Origin: an uncultured Bacilli bacterium
GTDB taxonomy: Bacteria; Bacillota_I; Bacilli_A; RF39; UBA660
Assembly (NCBI GenBank): GCA_947581765.1
Contig: CANPVU010000015.1
Coordinates: forward strand, 1 to 34,523
DNA: 34,523 nt
Reading direction: 5' to 3'
Both the position numbers and the translations under genes were made by a program. Below are positions 8,804 to 18,416 of this stretch, in pieces. Within the stretch, counting starts at the first letter, position 1. The number at the start of each line of letters is the position of its first letter. Under the pieces are notes generated by a model. The model did no database searches. It worked only from the letters and a program-made list of their open reading frames with translations, and had not been told where the DNA came from.

Positions 8804-10471
8804 ATGAAGAAAGATAACTTCTTAAAAGGAGCTTTTGTTGCAACTTTATGTATTATATTAACAAAGATATTAGGTGTTATTTATGTTATTCCTTTCTATT
8901 CAATAATAGGCTCACGTGGGAATGTACTTTATGGTGCAGCATACAATATATATGCTATATTTTTAAATTTATCTACAATGGGTCTTCCTCTTGCAATAAG
9001 TAAAATGGTAAGTGAATATAATACCCTAGATTATCAATATACTAAAAAAAGAACTTATAAATTAGCTGGTAGTTTTATGATTATTACCTCAATTATTACG
9101 ACTTTAGCATTAATTCTTATTGCTCCCTTACTTGCACAAAATATAATAAAGTTAAATATATATCAAGGTCAGACAATTCCTATTGGAGCACTTGGTTATT
9201 ATACTTCTGAATATATAGCAGGTCAGTTAACAATAGTTGGAATTACTCAGGTAATTAGAGTTTCTGCAAGTGCTATTATATTTGTTACATTAATAAGTAT
9301 GGTTAGAGGTTATTTACAAGGAATGAAATATATATCGGCTTCTAGTATATCTCAAGTTATTGAACAATTTGTTCGTGTAGTTGTAATTTTACTTGGTTCT
9401 TATATTTGTATGAATGTATTAAAGACTTCATTGTCAATAGCAGTATCTGTAGCTGTATTTGGAGCTACACTTGGAGCTATATCTGCATATATATATTTGT
9501 CTTATAAAAAAAGAAAAGTTCCTGAGCTAGAACAATACGTACCTAAAGAAGAAGAGAAGAAAATAACTGATAAGAGTTTATTTAAGAAAATTATTACATA
9601 CACGATTCCATTTATAGTTATGGAATTAATTGGTACTTCATTTCAGTTAGTAGATATGTTTACTGTTGTTAGAACATTAACTTCATATGGATACTCTGGT
9701 ACAGATTCATCAGAAATAATGAATATAGTTACTACATTAGGTACAAAATTAAATGTTATAGTTATGTCAATAGCAAATGGAATTGTAGTTAGTTTATTGC
9801 CTAGTCTAACAAGTGATTATGTTAAAGGTAACATAGATGGAGTTAAAGATAAAATCAACAAAACACTTCAAATAATATTTTATATAACAATTCCTATGGC
9901 AGTAGGTTTATCGTTACTTGCTTCTCCTGTATGGAATGTATTTTATGGTCAATCTTTCTATGGACCAAAAGTATTTAGATTAAGTATTTTTGTAGCAATC
10001 TTTGGAAGTATATTTACTAATGTAGTAGTTACTATGCAATCACTTAGTAGATATAAAAAAATGTATCTAGGTTTATTCTTAGGATTTGGATTTAATGCTA
10101 TAATGAATATTCCTTTTATGATTTTATTTGAAAAAATTGGTTTACCAATTTATTATGGAAACTTAGTTGCAACTATGATAGGATATTTAATTACAATTGT
10201 AATTTGTTTAGTAGATATAAATAAAGCAATAAATATAAATTATAAACAAACCATTAAAGATTTCTTTATAATTATATTTACTTGTATAATTATGTCTTCA
10301 GTCATATTAATTATAAAACAATTTATACCTATGAATAATCAATCAAGATTAATTTCAATGTTAATAATTGGATTATATGCAATTATTGGTTGTATTATAT
10401 ATTTCTCAATAACATATAAGTTAGGAATGTTTAAAAGAATATTAGGTTTTAAATTAAAAAGAAAAAAGTAA
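8804..10471 (+). CDS. SpoVB/MurJ-type MOP-superfamily flippase
   Basis: A 555-residue polytopic membrane protein with about 13-14 hydrophobic segments. The N-terminus KGAFVATLCIILTKILGVIY followed by IPFYSIIG and MGLPLAISKMVSEYN is typical of the SpoVB/YtgP branch of the MOP flippases, whose members move lipid-linked precursors (lipid II for YtgP/MurJ) across the membrane. Cytoplasmic basic loops are visible around YKKRKVPELEQYVPKEEEKK. The start has GAGGATGATG upstream of the ATG. Because it lies back to back with a FemAB-type ligase gene, peptidoglycan precursor export is the best guess. A SpoVB-like cortex role or a polysaccharide flippase are alternatives that sequence reading cannot exclude. 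Confidence 0.82.
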   Translation: MKKDNFLKGAFVATLCIILTKILGVIYVIPFYSIIGSRGNVLYGAAYNIYAIFLNLSTMGLPLAISKMVSEYNTLDYQYTKKRTYKLAGSFMIITSIITTLALILIAPLLAQNIIKLNIYQGQTIPIGALGYYTSEYIAGQLTIVGITQVIRVSASAIIFVTLISMVRGYLQGMKYISASSISQVIEQFVRVVVILLGSYICMNVLKTSLSIAVSVAVFGATLGAISAYIYLSYKKRKVPELEQYVPKEEEKKITDKSLFKKIITYTIPFIVMELIGTSFQLVDMFTVVRTLTSYGYSGTDSSEIMNIVTTLGTKLNVIVMSIANGIVVSLLPSLTSDYVKGNIDGVKDKINKTLQIIFYITIPMAVGLSLLASPVWNVFYGQSFYGPKVFRLSIFVAIFGSIFTNVVVTMQSLSRYKKMYLGLFLGFGFNAIMNIPFMILFEKIGLPIYYGNLVATMIGYLITIVICLVDINKAININYKQTIKDFFIIIFTCIIMSSVILIIKQFIPMNNQSRLISMLIIGLYAIIGCIIYFSITYKLGMFKRILGFKLKRKK

Positions 10472-10498
10472 TAATAAATTTTATTATTTTTTTTTTTA
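10470..10498 (+). terminator. AT-only terminator after the flippase gene
   Basis: A weak all-A/T hairpin (AATAAT...ATTATT around 10470-10487) runs into about 12 consecutive T. The long T-run is the main evidence. Confidence 0.5.
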
Positions 10499-10506
10499 CT
10501 TTTATA

Positions 10507-10515
10507 TGATATAAT
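10507..10515 (+). promoter_or_regulatory. Extended -10 promoter of essC
   Basis: TGA-TATAAT at 10507-10515 is a full extended -10; no good -35 is seen, only a T-tract. It is 33 bases before the essC ATG. Confidence 0.5.
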
Positions 10516-10547
10516 TTTCTTATAGAATAGAAAAGTAGGGTGTATGT

Positions 10548-13500
10548 ATGAAAATATATCTTGGACATGTAAAAAAGATAACAAAATTTATTTTACCAGA
10601 AAATTCTGATAATTTTTTTTCATACAATTATAAAGTTCCAGGTTCTAAGGAATCTGGTTTAATAACATTTGAAAAAAAAGATAATGTATGGTATTTAAAA
10701 AGTAACGGTACTGCCGATGTTGTGGAAAGTGGAAATGTTATATCTAGCAAAAAAATTTCAGATTATGATTTTGTTGATATAAAAATTTCTGGTTGTAAAT
10801 CACTTATTAGAGTTTGGGCATTACCAGAAAATAAAGAAGAAATATATAAATTAGATGTATCTAAATTAAATAGTTTAACTATAGGTAGTGCACAAAATAA
10901 TAATATTTGTTATAGACAAACATCATTAGCAGTAAATCAAATTGTAATAAAAAAAGAGAACAATGAATATTTTTTAAGAGCAATAGAAGATGTTAAATAT
11001 TCTGTTTATGTAAATAATTATAGAGTGTTTTCAAAAAAATTAAAATTAGGAGATACTATTTTTGTAGAAGGACTTAAAATAATATGGATGGGAGATTTTA
11101 TAGTAATAAATAATCCAAAACGATTAGTTAATGTAGTAGGCGTTACAGCATACCAAGATGTTGTAACTCAAAATGATAAAATATCTCCAGTATCTGTACA
11201 AGATCAAAATGTAAATTTATATTCAGATGAAGATTACTTTTATCATACTCCATTAATTAGAGAAATAGTAGAAGATGAGGCTTTTGAAATTGAGTCACCA
11301 CCTGGATCATTTTTACAGAAAGATGCTTTACCATGGTATCTTAAATATGGTTCAAGTCTTGCTATGATGGGTATGACATTTGTTATGGTATGGAATTTAG
11401 TTGCTAATATTTCATCAAATAAAAACCAATTATCTATCATACCACAGGCGGTAATGATTCTTTGTATGTTAGTAGGTAGCTTGATAATGCCAAAATTAGT
11501 ATCAAACTTTCAAGAAAAAAATGCAAAGAAAAAAGAAAAAATACGTATAGAAAAATATAGTGCGTATCTAAATGAAAAAGATAAAGAATTAAATTTAAAA
11601 TTTAAAAAAGCACTTCAAATAATGAATGATAATTATATGCCTGTTAATATTTGTAAAAATATAGCTCTTTCTACAAATAATAGATATTTTTGGGGAAGAG
11701 AAATTAGTGATATTGATTTTTTAAAGGTTCGTTTGGGAATAGGTAATATAGAGGCACCTGTAAAAATAAAGGCGCCAGAAAGAAAATTTTCATTAGAGAC
11801 AGATGAACTTTTAGAAAAAACATTTCAGTTAGCAGATAAATATAGAATTCTTTATAATGCACCAATTGTTTTTTCATTTGCTGATAATAATATATCAGCT
11901 CTTATATATAATGGAAAAAATATGGATGTGCAATCTTATTTTTATAATATAATGGTTCAATTAGTAACATTACAAAGTGGTGGAGATTTAAAAATTGCTA
12001 TTTTTACAAATGAAGAGAATGCTAATAAGTGGGAATATGCAAAATTTTTACCTCATTGTTGGAGTGAAGATAAATCAGTAAGACTTTTTGCTACTAATAC
12101 AGAAGAAGACAAAGAGGTATCTTCTTATTTAGAGGAAGAGTTTAAAAAAAGAATGGAAGTTTTAAGTAAAAATAATAATGATAATCAAAAAGAGGTTAAT
12201 GAATATAAAAAGTTTGATACATTTTATTTAATAATATGTGATGATTATAAGAATACAGAAAAAATTTCTATAGTAGAAAATATTTTAGAAAATAAAAATT
12301 TAAATGCTGGATTTAGTTTTATTGTAATAACTGATTCAATGAAAAATTTACCATCACAATGTGATATTTTTGTTGAAGTTAATGATAAAGATGGTTGTAT
12401 TTTAAAGAGAAATATTAGTACAAAAAATCAAAAAGTATTTAACGTAGAAGTTGATAATACTTTAGATATGCATGATGTTAGTAAATCATTACTTAATGTT
12501 CCATTACTTGGTAAAGAAGGATTACAAGTATTACCAACATCATTGTCATTTTTAGATATGTATAATGTATCAAGAATAGAACAGTTAAATATATTTAATA
12601 GGTGGAAAACGAATGATCCAGTTACGAGTCTTAGTGCACCTATTGGAGTATATGCTAATGGAGAACAATTTAAGTTAAATTTACATGAAAAATTTCATGG
12701 ACCACATGGATTAATTGCTGGGTCAACAGGAAGTGGTAAATCCGAATTTATAATTACATATATACTTTCAATGTGCATTAATTATCACCCATATGAAGTA
12801 CAATTTGTATTAATAGATTATAAAGGTGGAGGATTAGCAGGTGCATTTGAAAATAGAGAAACTGGTGTTAGAGTACCACATTTAGCTGGAACAATTACAA
12901 ACTTGGATACTGCTGAAATGAATAGAACTTTAGTTTCAATTAATTCTGAATTAACTAGAAGACAAAAAATATTTAATGAAACAAGGGATACGTTAGGAGA
13001 AAGTACTGTAGATATATATAAATATCAAAAATTTTATAGAGAAGGTTTAGTTAAAGAACCTATGGCTCATCTTTTTATAATTAGTGATGAGTTTGCTGAG
13101 TTAAAAAGTCAACAACCAGAATTTATGCAACAACTTATTTCAACAGCTCGTATTGGACGTTCTTTAGGTGTTCATTTAATACTTGCAACTCAAAAACCTA
13201 GTGGAGTTGTAAATGATCAAATATGGTCAAACTCTAAATTTAAAGTATGTTTAAAAGTCCAAGATAGAGGCGATAGTATGGAAGTATTGAAAAAACCAGA
13301 TGCTGCTTCTATAAAGGAACCAGGTAGATTTTATTTACAAGTAGGATATGATGATTTCTTTGATAAAGGACAATCAGGATGGGCAGGAGCTAAATATATT
13401 CCTAATGATACCATAGTTAAGAAATTAGATGATTCCATAAATTTCATTGACAATATAGGAAATGTTACTAAATCTGCTAAAGATTTAGTAAAAATAGAGA

Positions 13501-15170
13501 AGAAGGAAGAATCAAAAGGAGATCAATTAACTAATATAGTCAAATATATAAATGATTTAAGTGCAAAAGAAAATATTCAGACTAAAAAATTATGGCTAGA
13601 TGCTATACCTGAGGAAATCTTTGTAAAAAATTTAGCCGAAAAATATGGATACACTAAGGAACCTTATTACATTAATCCAATAATAGGAGAGTATGATAAT
13701 CCAAGTGAACAAGTACAAGGATTATTAACTTTAGATTTAGTGAATAATGGTAATACATTAATTGTTGGAAAACAAGGTAGTGGTAAAGAAAATTTATTAA
13801 ACACAATAATATTATCTACTGTAACTAACCACACACCTGATGAAGTTAATTTTTATATAATAGATTGTGGTACTGAATCTTTAAAAATATATAATAAAAT
13901 GCCACATGTTGGTGAAATAGCAGTATCAGATGATGCTGAACTTATAAATGAGATATTTAAGATGTTAGATGAAGAGATTGAGTATCGTAAAGATTTAATG
14001 GTTGATTATAGTGGAAATTATAAAGAATATATAGATAATAGTGGTAATAAGTTACCATTGATTGTAACTATTATTAACAATTATGATGTCTTTCTAGATA
14101 TGTATGGAAGATTAGCAGAAAAGACTACTAATTTATATAGAGATGGATTTAGATATGGAGTAGTATTTATTGTTTCTTCTATTGGTGTAAATACTGTTAG
14201 AGGTAAAATGTTACAAAACTTCACCAAAAAAATATGCTTAAAATTAAATGATGATAATGACTATAGAAATTATTTTGGTGCACCAAAAGGATTAATACCT
14301 GCAAAATTTTTCGGTAGAGGAATTGCCTTTTTACTTGATAAACCATATGAATTTCAAACTGCATATTTAGTTAAAAAGAAAGATATTAATAACTATATAA
14401 GAGAAGCATCTAAATCTTATTCAGAGGCATATACATCAAGTGCCAAGAAAATTCCTATTGTACCAGAATTAGTAGATTATAATGAATTTATAAATGAAAA
14501 TCTTAAACTATCTTCTGTTCCAATTGGTTATAGTCTAGAAACTAAAATGCCATATTCGTATGATTTCCAAGCAAACCCAATTAATATTATCACTACAAAT
14601 GGTATGAATGCTGAAAGAATTAATTTTATTATTTCACTAGTAAAATTAATATCTCATATTTCCACTTTAGAAGTAAATGTTATTGATTTTACTGAAACAA
14701 TATCTAGTGATACACCAAATATAAAGTTATATAACAATGATTTTGAAACAAATCTAATTAATATTAATAATTCTATTATTAATGGTAAAAACGATCCTAC
14801 TATGAAAGTATTCTTTATTTTAGGTATTGGTTCATATAAAAGTGAACTATCTCCAACAGGAAGACAAATAATTAATAATTTACTTACTAAAATAAATGAA
14901 ATACCAAATGTTAGATTTATTTTAATTGATGTTTCATCAGAATTTAAAAATGTTCAAGTTGAACAATGGTATTATGCAAATGTAAATAATTCAAATGGAA
15001 TATGGATTGGTCCAGATATAGGAAACCAAGTTATAATTAATGCTCCAAATGTTTCAATTGAAGATAAAAAAATGGTATATCCTCTTATGGCAGTATCTGT
15101 TGTTAAAGGTCAACATACATTTATAAAATACATGCTTGATGTTAAGGAAGTGAATACTAATGGAAAATAA
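10548..15170 (+). CDS. essC: Type VII secretion FtsK/SpoIIIE-family ATPase EssC
   Basis: The membrane motor and substrate receptor of the Bacillota type VII (Ess/Yuk) secretion system. The 1540-residue protein has an FHA-like N-terminal region (about residues 105-190, with LTIGSAQNNNICY) and two close membrane segments (about 262-288 and 295-318). The first FtsK-type ATPase domain has Walker A GSTGSGKSE (about 725-733) and the DEFAEL Walker B (about 847). A second domain has GKQGSGKE (about 1073-1080) but no obvious Walker B acid in LIVTIINNYDV. A third, near 1345, has a degenerate ITTNGMNAERIN in place of Walker A. Domain order and length match EssC/YukBA. esaB overlaps its 3' end by 11 bases. 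Confidence 0.95.
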   Translation: MKIYLGHVKKITKFILPENSDNFFSYNYKVPGSKESGLITFEKKDNVWYLKSNGTADVVESGNVISSKKISDYDFVDIKISGCKSLIRVWALPENKEEIYKLDVSKLNSLTIGSAQNNNICYRQTSLAVNQIVIKKENNEYFLRAIEDVKYSVYVNNYRVFSKKLKLGDTIFVEGLKIIWMGDFIVINNPKRLVNVVGVTAYQDVVTQNDKISPVSVQDQNVNLYSDEDYFYHTPLIREIVEDEAFEIESPPGSFLQKDALPWYLKYGSSLAMMGMTFVMVWNLVANISSNKNQLSIIPQAVMILCMLVGSLIMPKLVSNFQEKNAKKKEKIRIEKYSAYLNEKDKELNLKFKKALQIMNDNYMPVNICKNIALSTNNRYFWGREISDIDFLKVRLGIGNIEAPVKIKAPERKFSLETDELLEKTFQLADKYRILYNAPIVFSFADNNISALIYNGKNMDVQSYFYNIMVQLVTLQSGGDLKIAIFTNEENANKWEYAKFLPHCWSEDKSVRLFATNTEEDKEVSSYLEEEFKKRMEVLSKNNNDNQKEVNEYKKFDTFYLIICDDYKNTEKISIVENILENKNLNAGFSFIVITDSMKNLPSQCDIFVEVNDKDGCILKRNISTKNQKVFNVEVDNTLDMHDVSKSLLNVPLLGKEGLQVLPTSLSFLDMYNVSRIEQLNIFNRWKTNDPVTSLSAPIGVYANGEQFKLNLHEKFHGPHGLIAGSTGSGKSEFIITYILSMCINYHPYEVQFVLIDYKGGGLAGAFENRETGVRVPHLAGTITNLDTAEMNRTLVSINSELTRRQKIFNETRDTLGESTVDIYKYQKFYREGLVKEPMAHLFIISDEFAELKSQQPEFMQQLISTARIGRSLGVHLILATQKPSGVVNDQIWSNSKFKVCLKVQDRGDSMEVLKKPDAASIKEPGRFYLQVGYDDFFDKGQSGWAGAKYIPNDTIVKKLDDSINFIDNIGNVTKSAKDLVKIEKKEESKGDQLTNIVKYINDLSAKENIQTKKLWLDAIPEEIFVKNLAEKYGYTKEPYYINPIIGEYDNPSEQVQGLLTLDLVNNGNTLIVGKQGSGKENLLNTIILSTVTNHTPDEVNFYIIDCGTESLKIYNKMPHVGEIAVSDDAELINEIFKMLDEEIEYRKDLMVDYSGNYKEYIDNSGNKLPLIVTIINNYDVFLDMYGRLAEKTTNLYRDGFRYGVVFIVSSIGVNTVRGKMLQNFTKKICLKLNDDNDYRNYFGAPKGLIPAKFFGRGIAFLLDKPYEFQTAYLVKKKDINNYIREASKSYSEAYTSSAKKIPIVPELVDYNEFINENLKLSSVPIGYSLETKMPYSYDFQANPINIITTNGMNAERINFIISLVKLISHISTLEVNVIDFTETISSDTPNIKLYNNDFETNLININNSIINGKNDPTMKVFFILGIGSYKSELSPTGRQIINNLLTKINEIPNVRFILIDVSSEFKNVQVEQWYYANVNNSNGIWIGPDIGNQVIINAPNVSIEDKKMVYPLMAVSVVKGQHTFIKYMLDVKEVNTNGK

Positions 15171-15414
15171 GTATTTAGTTGAACTAGTTGTTCCATCAAT
15201 AGATGAAAAATTTAACGTTTATATTCCAATTAATAGAAGAATAGGAAATGTAATTTCATTGTTGAATAAATGTATATTTGAAATTACTAATGGAGCTTAT
15301 ATTGGTAGTAATACTACATCATTATATGATAGTGATACACGTGCTAAATTACCAGTTAATTCTTTAGTAAGAGAAACATCAATAAAAAATGGAAGTGTAT
15401 TAGTTTTATTATGA
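15160..15414 (+). CDS. esaB: Ubiquitin-like T7SS protein EsaB/YukD
   Basis: An 84-residue protein with the YukD/EsaB profile: a beta-strand start (YLVELVVPSIDEKFNVYIP), a central helix (IGNVISLLNKCIFEIT) and a C-terminal strand ending NGSVLVLL. EsaB/YukD proteins adopt a ubiquitin-like fold and are needed for T7 secretion, probably at the cytoplasmic face of EssC. The start codon lies within the last codons of essC (11-base overlap) with GGAAGTG just upstream, so its translation is coupled to the motor. The pair ends at a strong terminator, separating it from the substrate genes. Confidence 0.88.
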   Translation: MENKYLVELVVPSIDEKFNVYIPINRRIGNVISLLNKCIFEITNGAYIGSNTTSLYDSDTRAKLPVNSLVRETSIKNGSVLVLL

Positions 15415-15441
15415 TTCTATAAATTCTTATAGAATCTTTTT
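15413..15441 (+). terminator. Rho-independent terminator of essC-esaB
   Basis: A perfect 10-bp stem GATTCTATAA/TTATAGAATC (15413-15422 with 15427-15436), loop ATTC, then TTTTT. The left arm overlaps the esaB stop. Confidence 0.92.
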
Positions 15442-15445
15442 CGTT

Positions 15446-15474
15446 TTGACAAAAAAAAAGTTTGAATGTATAAT
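15446..15474 (+). promoter_or_regulatory. Consensus SigA promoter of the metalloprotease lipoprotein
   Basis: TTGACA (15446-15451), 17 bases, TATAAT (15469-15474): a perfect match to consensus, placed directly after the essC-esaB terminator. Confidence 0.92.
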
Positions 15475-15498
15475 ATCCTTTCAAAAGAGGGGGATATT

Positions 15499-17118
15499 AT
15501 GAAAAAGAAGAAAAAAATAAAAAAATTAAGAATTTTTAAAAGAACTCTAGCCGCAATTAGTGCATTTGTATTATTGACGAGTTGTTCATATAAGAATGTA
15601 TCTAATAAACAAAGTAAAAAAGAAATATTTGATAGTGAAAGTAGCATTAGTACTACTGAATACATTGAAGAACAAAATAAAATCAAATCTAATGATTATT
15701 ATAAATCAATATACGATAATGAAGGAAATGAAATAGAATATTCTACAGAAGTAATACAAAATGAAACAGAAGATTATACATATAGCAATGATGAAATTGA
15801 TAAAATTTTATCATTAAATATTAAACTTGATGAAGTATCAAGTAATGAATTAAAAAATTCAATTAAAAATCAAAAAGTTTCATACAAATATTCAAATTTA
15901 TTTAATACTAAAGAATCATTAGATAAATACTATTCAATTAAAGAATATGAAAGTAATGAATCCTTAAAATTTATAGAAGATAATAAAGTAAATTTAGATA
16001 AATTAAAGGAACAAGTAAAAATAAATAATACTAAGTACCTTAGTGAACAAAATGGAGCTAGATATAGTTTATTGCCAGAAAAAGAATTTGATATAGTACT
16101 TGACTCAGTAGTTAATACATTAAATTACAGACTAGAAGCATATATTGATGTTCAACAATTAGACGAAAATTTATCGAATTTAAAAGTATTAAGTTTTGAT
16201 GAAAGTGCAAATGGTGCATTGACAGATGAAAAAATAATTTTAGCAATTAATTTAAATCAAATATACAGAAAAGGTGGAGAAACATTCTTAAAGATGGTAG
16301 CAGCTCATGAAGCAAATCATTTAGCATCTAAAGATAGTTATACAGAACGTAATGAAGAAGGTTATTATAAAAATATGGGAGTAGTGTATAATTGGAATGA
16401 TAAATCTATAGATGCTCTAAATTATCAATGGTTAGCAGAAGCATCTGCAGAATGCCTTATGAAATGTTATAATGAAGAAATTGATTTTAATAATATAGAA
16501 TATGTAGATTGGGTAAAAGCATTAGAATCAATTTCACTAAGTATAACTCCCCGAGAGGATTCAAGTGCTATAACATTTTCAGAATTATGTTGTCAAGGAA
16601 ATTTAGATAAAATATTTGAATTATTTAATTGTGAAACAGAAGAAGATAAGATAGAAATAATAAATATGTTATATTGTTTTCAAACTATTTTTGAAGATGA
16701 TTTTGTTACTGAAAATAATATTTCTGACAATAATTATAAATTTGTTCAACAAAGTTCTGTAATAGAAACTTTAACTAAAACTTTTTATTATAATATGATT
16801 AATTCATTGACAAATAAACCAGAAAATTTAAAAAATATATTTTATTCAATGTCAGTATTTGAAAATGAAATGAATAGATTAGCAGGTGCTAATTTATATA
16901 ATTTCCCATGTTATAGTAAATATAACAATATAAAAAATTCGTTTATGAATGAATTAGCAAATAGTACTGGAATAGATGTTAATACTTTAACAGAAGTATA
17001 TGATAAAAATAATTTTACATTAAGTGAAACAAGTAATATGTTTAACGATGATGATATACAATTTTTAAATTATTTGGATACAGATAGTAGTAGAAGTACA
17101 TTTAAAATGTATAAATAA
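15499..17118 (+). CDS. Lipoprotein with HEXXH zinc-metalloprotease motif in the T7SS island
   Basis: A 539-residue exported protein. The N-terminus is a lysine-rich segment, a hydrophobic core (TLAAISAFV) and the lipobox LLTSC, so it is predicted to be a lipid-anchored surface protein. After a long hydrophilic, Ser/Asn/Glu-rich stretch, residues 270-274 read HEANH (HEXXH) in KMVAAHEANHLASKD, and about 40 residues later WLAEASAEC provides candidate third zinc ligands (Glu314 or Glu318), a gluzincin-like layout. No named family was recognised. An upstream in-frame ATG at 15466 lies in the promoter and is rejected; the true ATG follows AGAGGGGG. It has its own promoter and terminator. A surface role beside T7 secretion is inference. 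Confidence 0.65.
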   Translation: MKKKKKIKKLRIFKRTLAAISAFVLLTSCSYKNVSNKQSKKEIFDSESSISTTEYIEEQNKIKSNDYYKSIYDNEGNEIEYSTEVIQNETEDYTYSNDEIDKILSLNIKLDEVSSNELKNSIKNQKVSYKYSNLFNTKESLDKYYSIKEYESNESLKFIEDNKVNLDKLKEQVKINNTKYLSEQNGARYSLLPEKEFDIVLDSVVNTLNYRLEAYIDVQQLDENLSNLKVLSFDESANGALTDEKIILAINLNQIYRKGGETFLKMVAAHEANHLASKDSYTERNEEGYYKNMGVVYNWNDKSIDALNYQWLAEASAECLMKCYNEEIDFNNIEYVDWVKALESISLSITPREDSSAITFSELCCQGNLDKIFELFNCETEEDKIEIINMLYCFQTIFEDDFVTENNISDNNYKFVQQSSVIETLTKTFYYNMINSLTNKPENLKNIFYSMSVFENEMNRLAGANLYNFPCYSKYNNIKNSFMNELANSTGIDVNTLTEVYDKNNFTLSETSNMFNDDDIQFLNYLDTDSSRSTFKMYK

Positions 17119-17121
17119 GAT

Positions 17122-17150
17122 GGTTGTTTTTAAGAAAACAATCTTTTTAT
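17122..17150 (+). terminator. Rho-independent terminator of the lipoprotein gene
   Basis: A 9-bp stem with one G-U pair (17122-17130 with 17135-17143), loop TAAG, then TTTTTATTTT. Confidence 0.88.
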
Positions 17151-17193
17151 TTTACATTTTAAGAAAAATTTAATAAAATGTTTAATATTAAAC

Positions 17194-17222
17194 TTGCAAA
17201 TCATAAATTAATGTGCTAGAAT
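17194..17222 (+). promoter_or_regulatory. Promoter of the WXG100-like gene run
   Basis: TTGCAA (17194-17199), 17 bases, TAGAAT (17217-17222) with a TGC extension (17214-17216). It is 38 bases before the first small gene and uses the same TTGCAA -35 as the flippase promoter. Confidence 0.75.
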
Positions 17223-17260
17223 TAAAGCATAAGGTATGATAAAGTAGAGTGGGTGATGTA

Positions 17261-17584
17261 GTGCCAATTGGAAATACTGGAATATCCGAACAAGGGATAG
17301 ATAGATTGATGATTGATATATTGAATTATTGTGAAAAGTGCAATAGTATTATGAATGATATATCTAGTATAGTTGATGAAACGAGAAATTATTTTACAGG
17401 GTACGCTGGTGATAAGTTTAGGCAAAACTATAGTCTTATTAGCAACGAATATTCTACTTTAAAAAATAATATCTTAAGTTATAATTCTGATTTATTGAGC
17501 GTAAAGAATCAATATATAGCTAGTGTAGATGATGCAGTAACTATGATTAAAGATGCGCAAGGTAATGTAGAAAATATTAATTAG
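17261..17584 (+). CDS. WXG100-like small helical protein, first gene of the T7 substrate run
   Basis: A 107-residue, mostly helical protein. The central turn between two long helices reads YFTGYAGDKFRQNY (about residues 45-58), where the usual Trp of the WxG motif is replaced by Phe (F-T-G) and the following A..F pattern is kept. Such helical hairpins form dimers that travel through or regulate the EssC channel. GTG at 17261 is preferred over GTG at 17249 because GGGTGATGTA then sits before it, as with other genes here. It is followed after 11 bases by the next WXG gene. Substrate or partner status is inferred from context. Confidence 0.6.
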   Translation: MPIGNTGISEQGIDRLMIDILNYCEKCNSIMNDISSIVDETRNYFTGYAGDKFRQNYSLISNEYSTLKNNILSYNSDLLSVKNQYIASVDDAVTMIKDAQGNVENIN

Positions 17585-17595
17585 AGGAGGAAAAT

Positions 17596-17925
17596 ATGGC
17601 AGAAATTGGAATTAGTGAAATGACAATTGGTGTTTCTAGTCAAGGTGTGGAGGATTATTCAGAAAGTATAAGAGTTGAAGTATTACAAAACTTATCTCAA
17701 ACACTTGATGAAGAAGTAGCAAAAGTTAAAACGTCTTTGGCACAAGCATGGACTGGAGAGTCTGAGCAAGTATTTGAAGAACTTTTAGACAAACAAGTAA
17801 CAGTAATAAAGGAAGATATGGAAAGCGAGTATAATGATTTAAATAAAAAACTTGTTAACTTAATTGGTTATTATAAAAATCAAGATAAAAAACTTGCTGA
17901 AACAATGATGGGAGGTTCAAATTAA
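17596..17925 (+). CDS. WXG100-family protein (EsxA-like)
   Basis: A 109-residue protein of EsxA size. The central hairpin has the motif AWTGESEQVFEELL (WxG with a downstream hydrophobic pattern), flanked by long amphipathic helices rich in Glu, Lys and Val, and a short MMGGSN tail. WXG100 proteins are the hallmark secreted substrates of EssC systems. GAGGAGG at 17583-17589 is a strong ribosome binding site. Its stop and the next start share one base (TAATG), so translation is coupled. The canonical YxxxD/E export signal is not obvious at the C-terminus. Confidence 0.75.
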   Translation: MAEIGISEMTIGVSSQGVEDYSESIRVEVLQNLSQTLDEEVAKVKTSLAQAWTGESEQVFEELLDKQVTVIKEDMESEYNDLNKKLVNLIGYYKNQDKKLAETMMGGSN

Positions 17926-18416
17926 TGGCTACATGGGTTAGTGGAACTGTTGTACAAGGAACTGATTTAGATGTTGAACAACAATTTAATAAAAGTATAA
18001 CAAACAGAGGAGAACGTGGCGCTTATAATGGTGTCTCTATGGGTGATTATTTAGGACTACCAGTTGTTGGTATTGATGCTAATCAAATACCAACTGTTTG
18101 CCGTACTATTTCAGATGCTATTTCAGCTTTAAATGCAAAAATTGAACAAATTGATGCTAATGCTGATCAGGATATGGCATTTAAAAGCCCAGAAATTCAA
18201 AGTGCAGTTAGGGAATATATTTCAACAGTTAAAGAGTATTGTAAAGCTTTAGTTAGTAATTTAGCGGCATTTAGTGATAAACTTGTTCAAGTAAAAAATG
18301 CTTGGGAAGGAAGTTCTTCAGCATTTGCATCTGATAGTATTACACCTGATACTTCAAACTTAAGTGGTGCTACTGAAAAATATCAATCACAATATTCAGG
18401 CTTTGGTGCTAACTAG
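17925..18416 (+). CDS. WXG-motif T7SS-associated protein
   Basis: A 163-residue protein that begins with an unusual non-helical segment (about residues 1-50, ending DYLGLPVVGID) and continues as a helical hairpin with the motif NAWEGSSSAFASD near residues 126-138 (WxG plus A.F). It is longer than classic WXG100 proteins because of the N-terminal addition. GGGAGG (17910-17915) lies inside the previous gene, and start and stop codons overlap by one base. Its stop TAG likewise overlaps the next GTG start by one base. It is probably a secreted partner of its neighbours; function unknown. Confidence 0.65.
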   Translation: MATWVSGTVVQGTDLDVEQQFNKSITNRGERGAYNGVSMGDYLGLPVVGIDANQIPTVCRTISDAISALNAKIEQIDANADQDMAFKSPEIQSAVREYISTVKEYCKALVSNLAAFSDKLVQVKNAWEGSSSAFASDSITPDTSNLSGATEKYQSQYSGFGAN

